From Gemmatimonadaceae bacterium (GTDB lineage: Bacteria > Gemmatimonadota > Gemmatimonadetes > Gemmatimonadales > Gemmatimonadaceae): a stretch of 5,911 nucleotides of DNA. Positions 5,599 to 5,911 of the stretch are shown in pieces. Position 1 is the first letter of the stretch. Each line of letters opens with the position of its first letter. A program made the position numbers and the translations under genes. Under the pieces are notes generated by a model. The model was not told the origin of the DNA, ran no database searches, and saw only the letters and a program-made list of their open reading frames with translations. The stretch spans positions 1 to 5,911 of the forward strand of contig JAICUE010000181.1 of assembly GCA_025936015.1 (NCBI GenBank). Direction: 5' to 3'.

Positions 5599-5911
5599 AT
5601 GTCTTCCAGCGTCCCCGAACCGAACGAGAACAGCGACAAGGTCGCCGCCGCGATCGGCGGCGATACCTTGCACGACCGCGTTCGCGCCGCGACCGAGCTG
5701 CTCGAGTCGATCGCCGCCGATCGCGCCCTGCTCGGCCACCTGCCGGCCGACGAGCGCACCCGGTTGCTCCAGGCAGCCGGCCGCGTGTCGCGCCCCGACG
5801 CGGTCGAGCGCCGGCAACTGCTCAAGTTCACGAAGCGGGCGCGGAAAGCCGAGAAGGTGCAGCGCGCCGAGAGCGTCCTCGCCGAGACCGGCATCCGCAA
5901 GCTCCGCCGCC
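5599..5911 (+). CDS. N-terminal part of a probable SDR-family protein, cut by window edge
   Basis: An open frame from ATG 5599 runs without a stop to the right edge, giving 104 complete codons. The visible part is helical and charged. It begins with an acidic, disordered-looking head (MSSSVPEPNENSDK), then a Leu/Ala-rich helical region at about 25-70 (with ADERTRLLQAAGRVSRPDA). A very basic stretch follows at about 71-90, and the visible sequence ends in TGIRKLRR. From memory, this leader resembles the N-terminus of a group of large short-chain dehydrogenase/reductase proteins that carry a Cys-x-x-Cys zinc motif before the Rossmann domain. The Rossmann Gly motif and the zinc motif would lie to the right of the window, so this call is not proven. 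The gene starts 9 bases after the spermidine-synthase-like gene. An AGGG abuts the ATG too closely to be a good Shine-Dalgarno. Confidence 0.5.
   Translation, partial: MSSSVPEPNENSDKVAAAIGGDTLHDRVRAATELLESIAADRALLGHLPADERTRLLQAAGRVSRPDAVERRQLLKFTKRARKAEKVQRAESVLAETGIRKLRR

Noticed and set aside
1..5911. tRNA, rRNA, CRISPR array, insertion sequence or phage attachment site
   Set aside because: I saw no cloverleaf, regular direct repeats with spacers, transposase motifs or terminal inverted repeats. The window is almost fully coding.

Overview
The window is GC-rich (about two-thirds G+C by eye), and every gene I can support reads on the plus strand. Gene density is high, with intergenic gaps of -4 to +56 bases from position 455 to the right edge. 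The gene content and a strong habit of writing the octamer CGTTAGGC (six copies on the two strands) fit a high-GC soil or environmental bacterium. My best guess is Gemmatimonadota; this is inference from memory, not a database result.

Layout: (1) 2-352, the 3' end of a TRIC/UPF0126 small membrane-channel gene, followed by a GC-rich hairpin. (2) 353-454, the only clear transcription-unit boundary. (3) 455-958, a small predicted lipoprotein of unknown function. (4) 961-2085, a predicted seven-bladed Asp-box (BNR) beta-propeller, without a visible signal peptide. (5) 2090-2371, a 93-residue ubiquitin-fold sulfur carrier ending in Gly-Gly that resembles mycobacterial CysO. (6) 2428-3669 and 3674-4924, two tandem MacB/FtsX-type ABC permeases with no ATPase gene beside them. 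(7) 4921-5589, a spermidine-synthase-like Rossmann protein whose start overlaps the previous stop by 4 bases. (8) 5599 to the edge, the N-terminus of a gene that looks like the leader domain of an SDR oxidoreductase.

How they may work together: the lipoprotein, propeller and sulfur carrier lie 2 and 4 bases apart, so they are probably co-transcribed and translationally coupled. The propeller/sulfur-carrier pair is the most interesting functional pairing here. None of the usual CysO partners (E1-like activating enzyme, CysM-type synthase, JAMM peptidase) is present. The two permeases are paralogues and probably form a heterodimer that needs an ATPase encoded elsewhere. The methyltransferase/aminopropyltransferase-like gene is coupled to the second permease.

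The strongest unexplained signal is the CGTTAGGC octamer. Every in-frame TTA leucine codon that I found in the window lies inside it, and the count is far above expectation.
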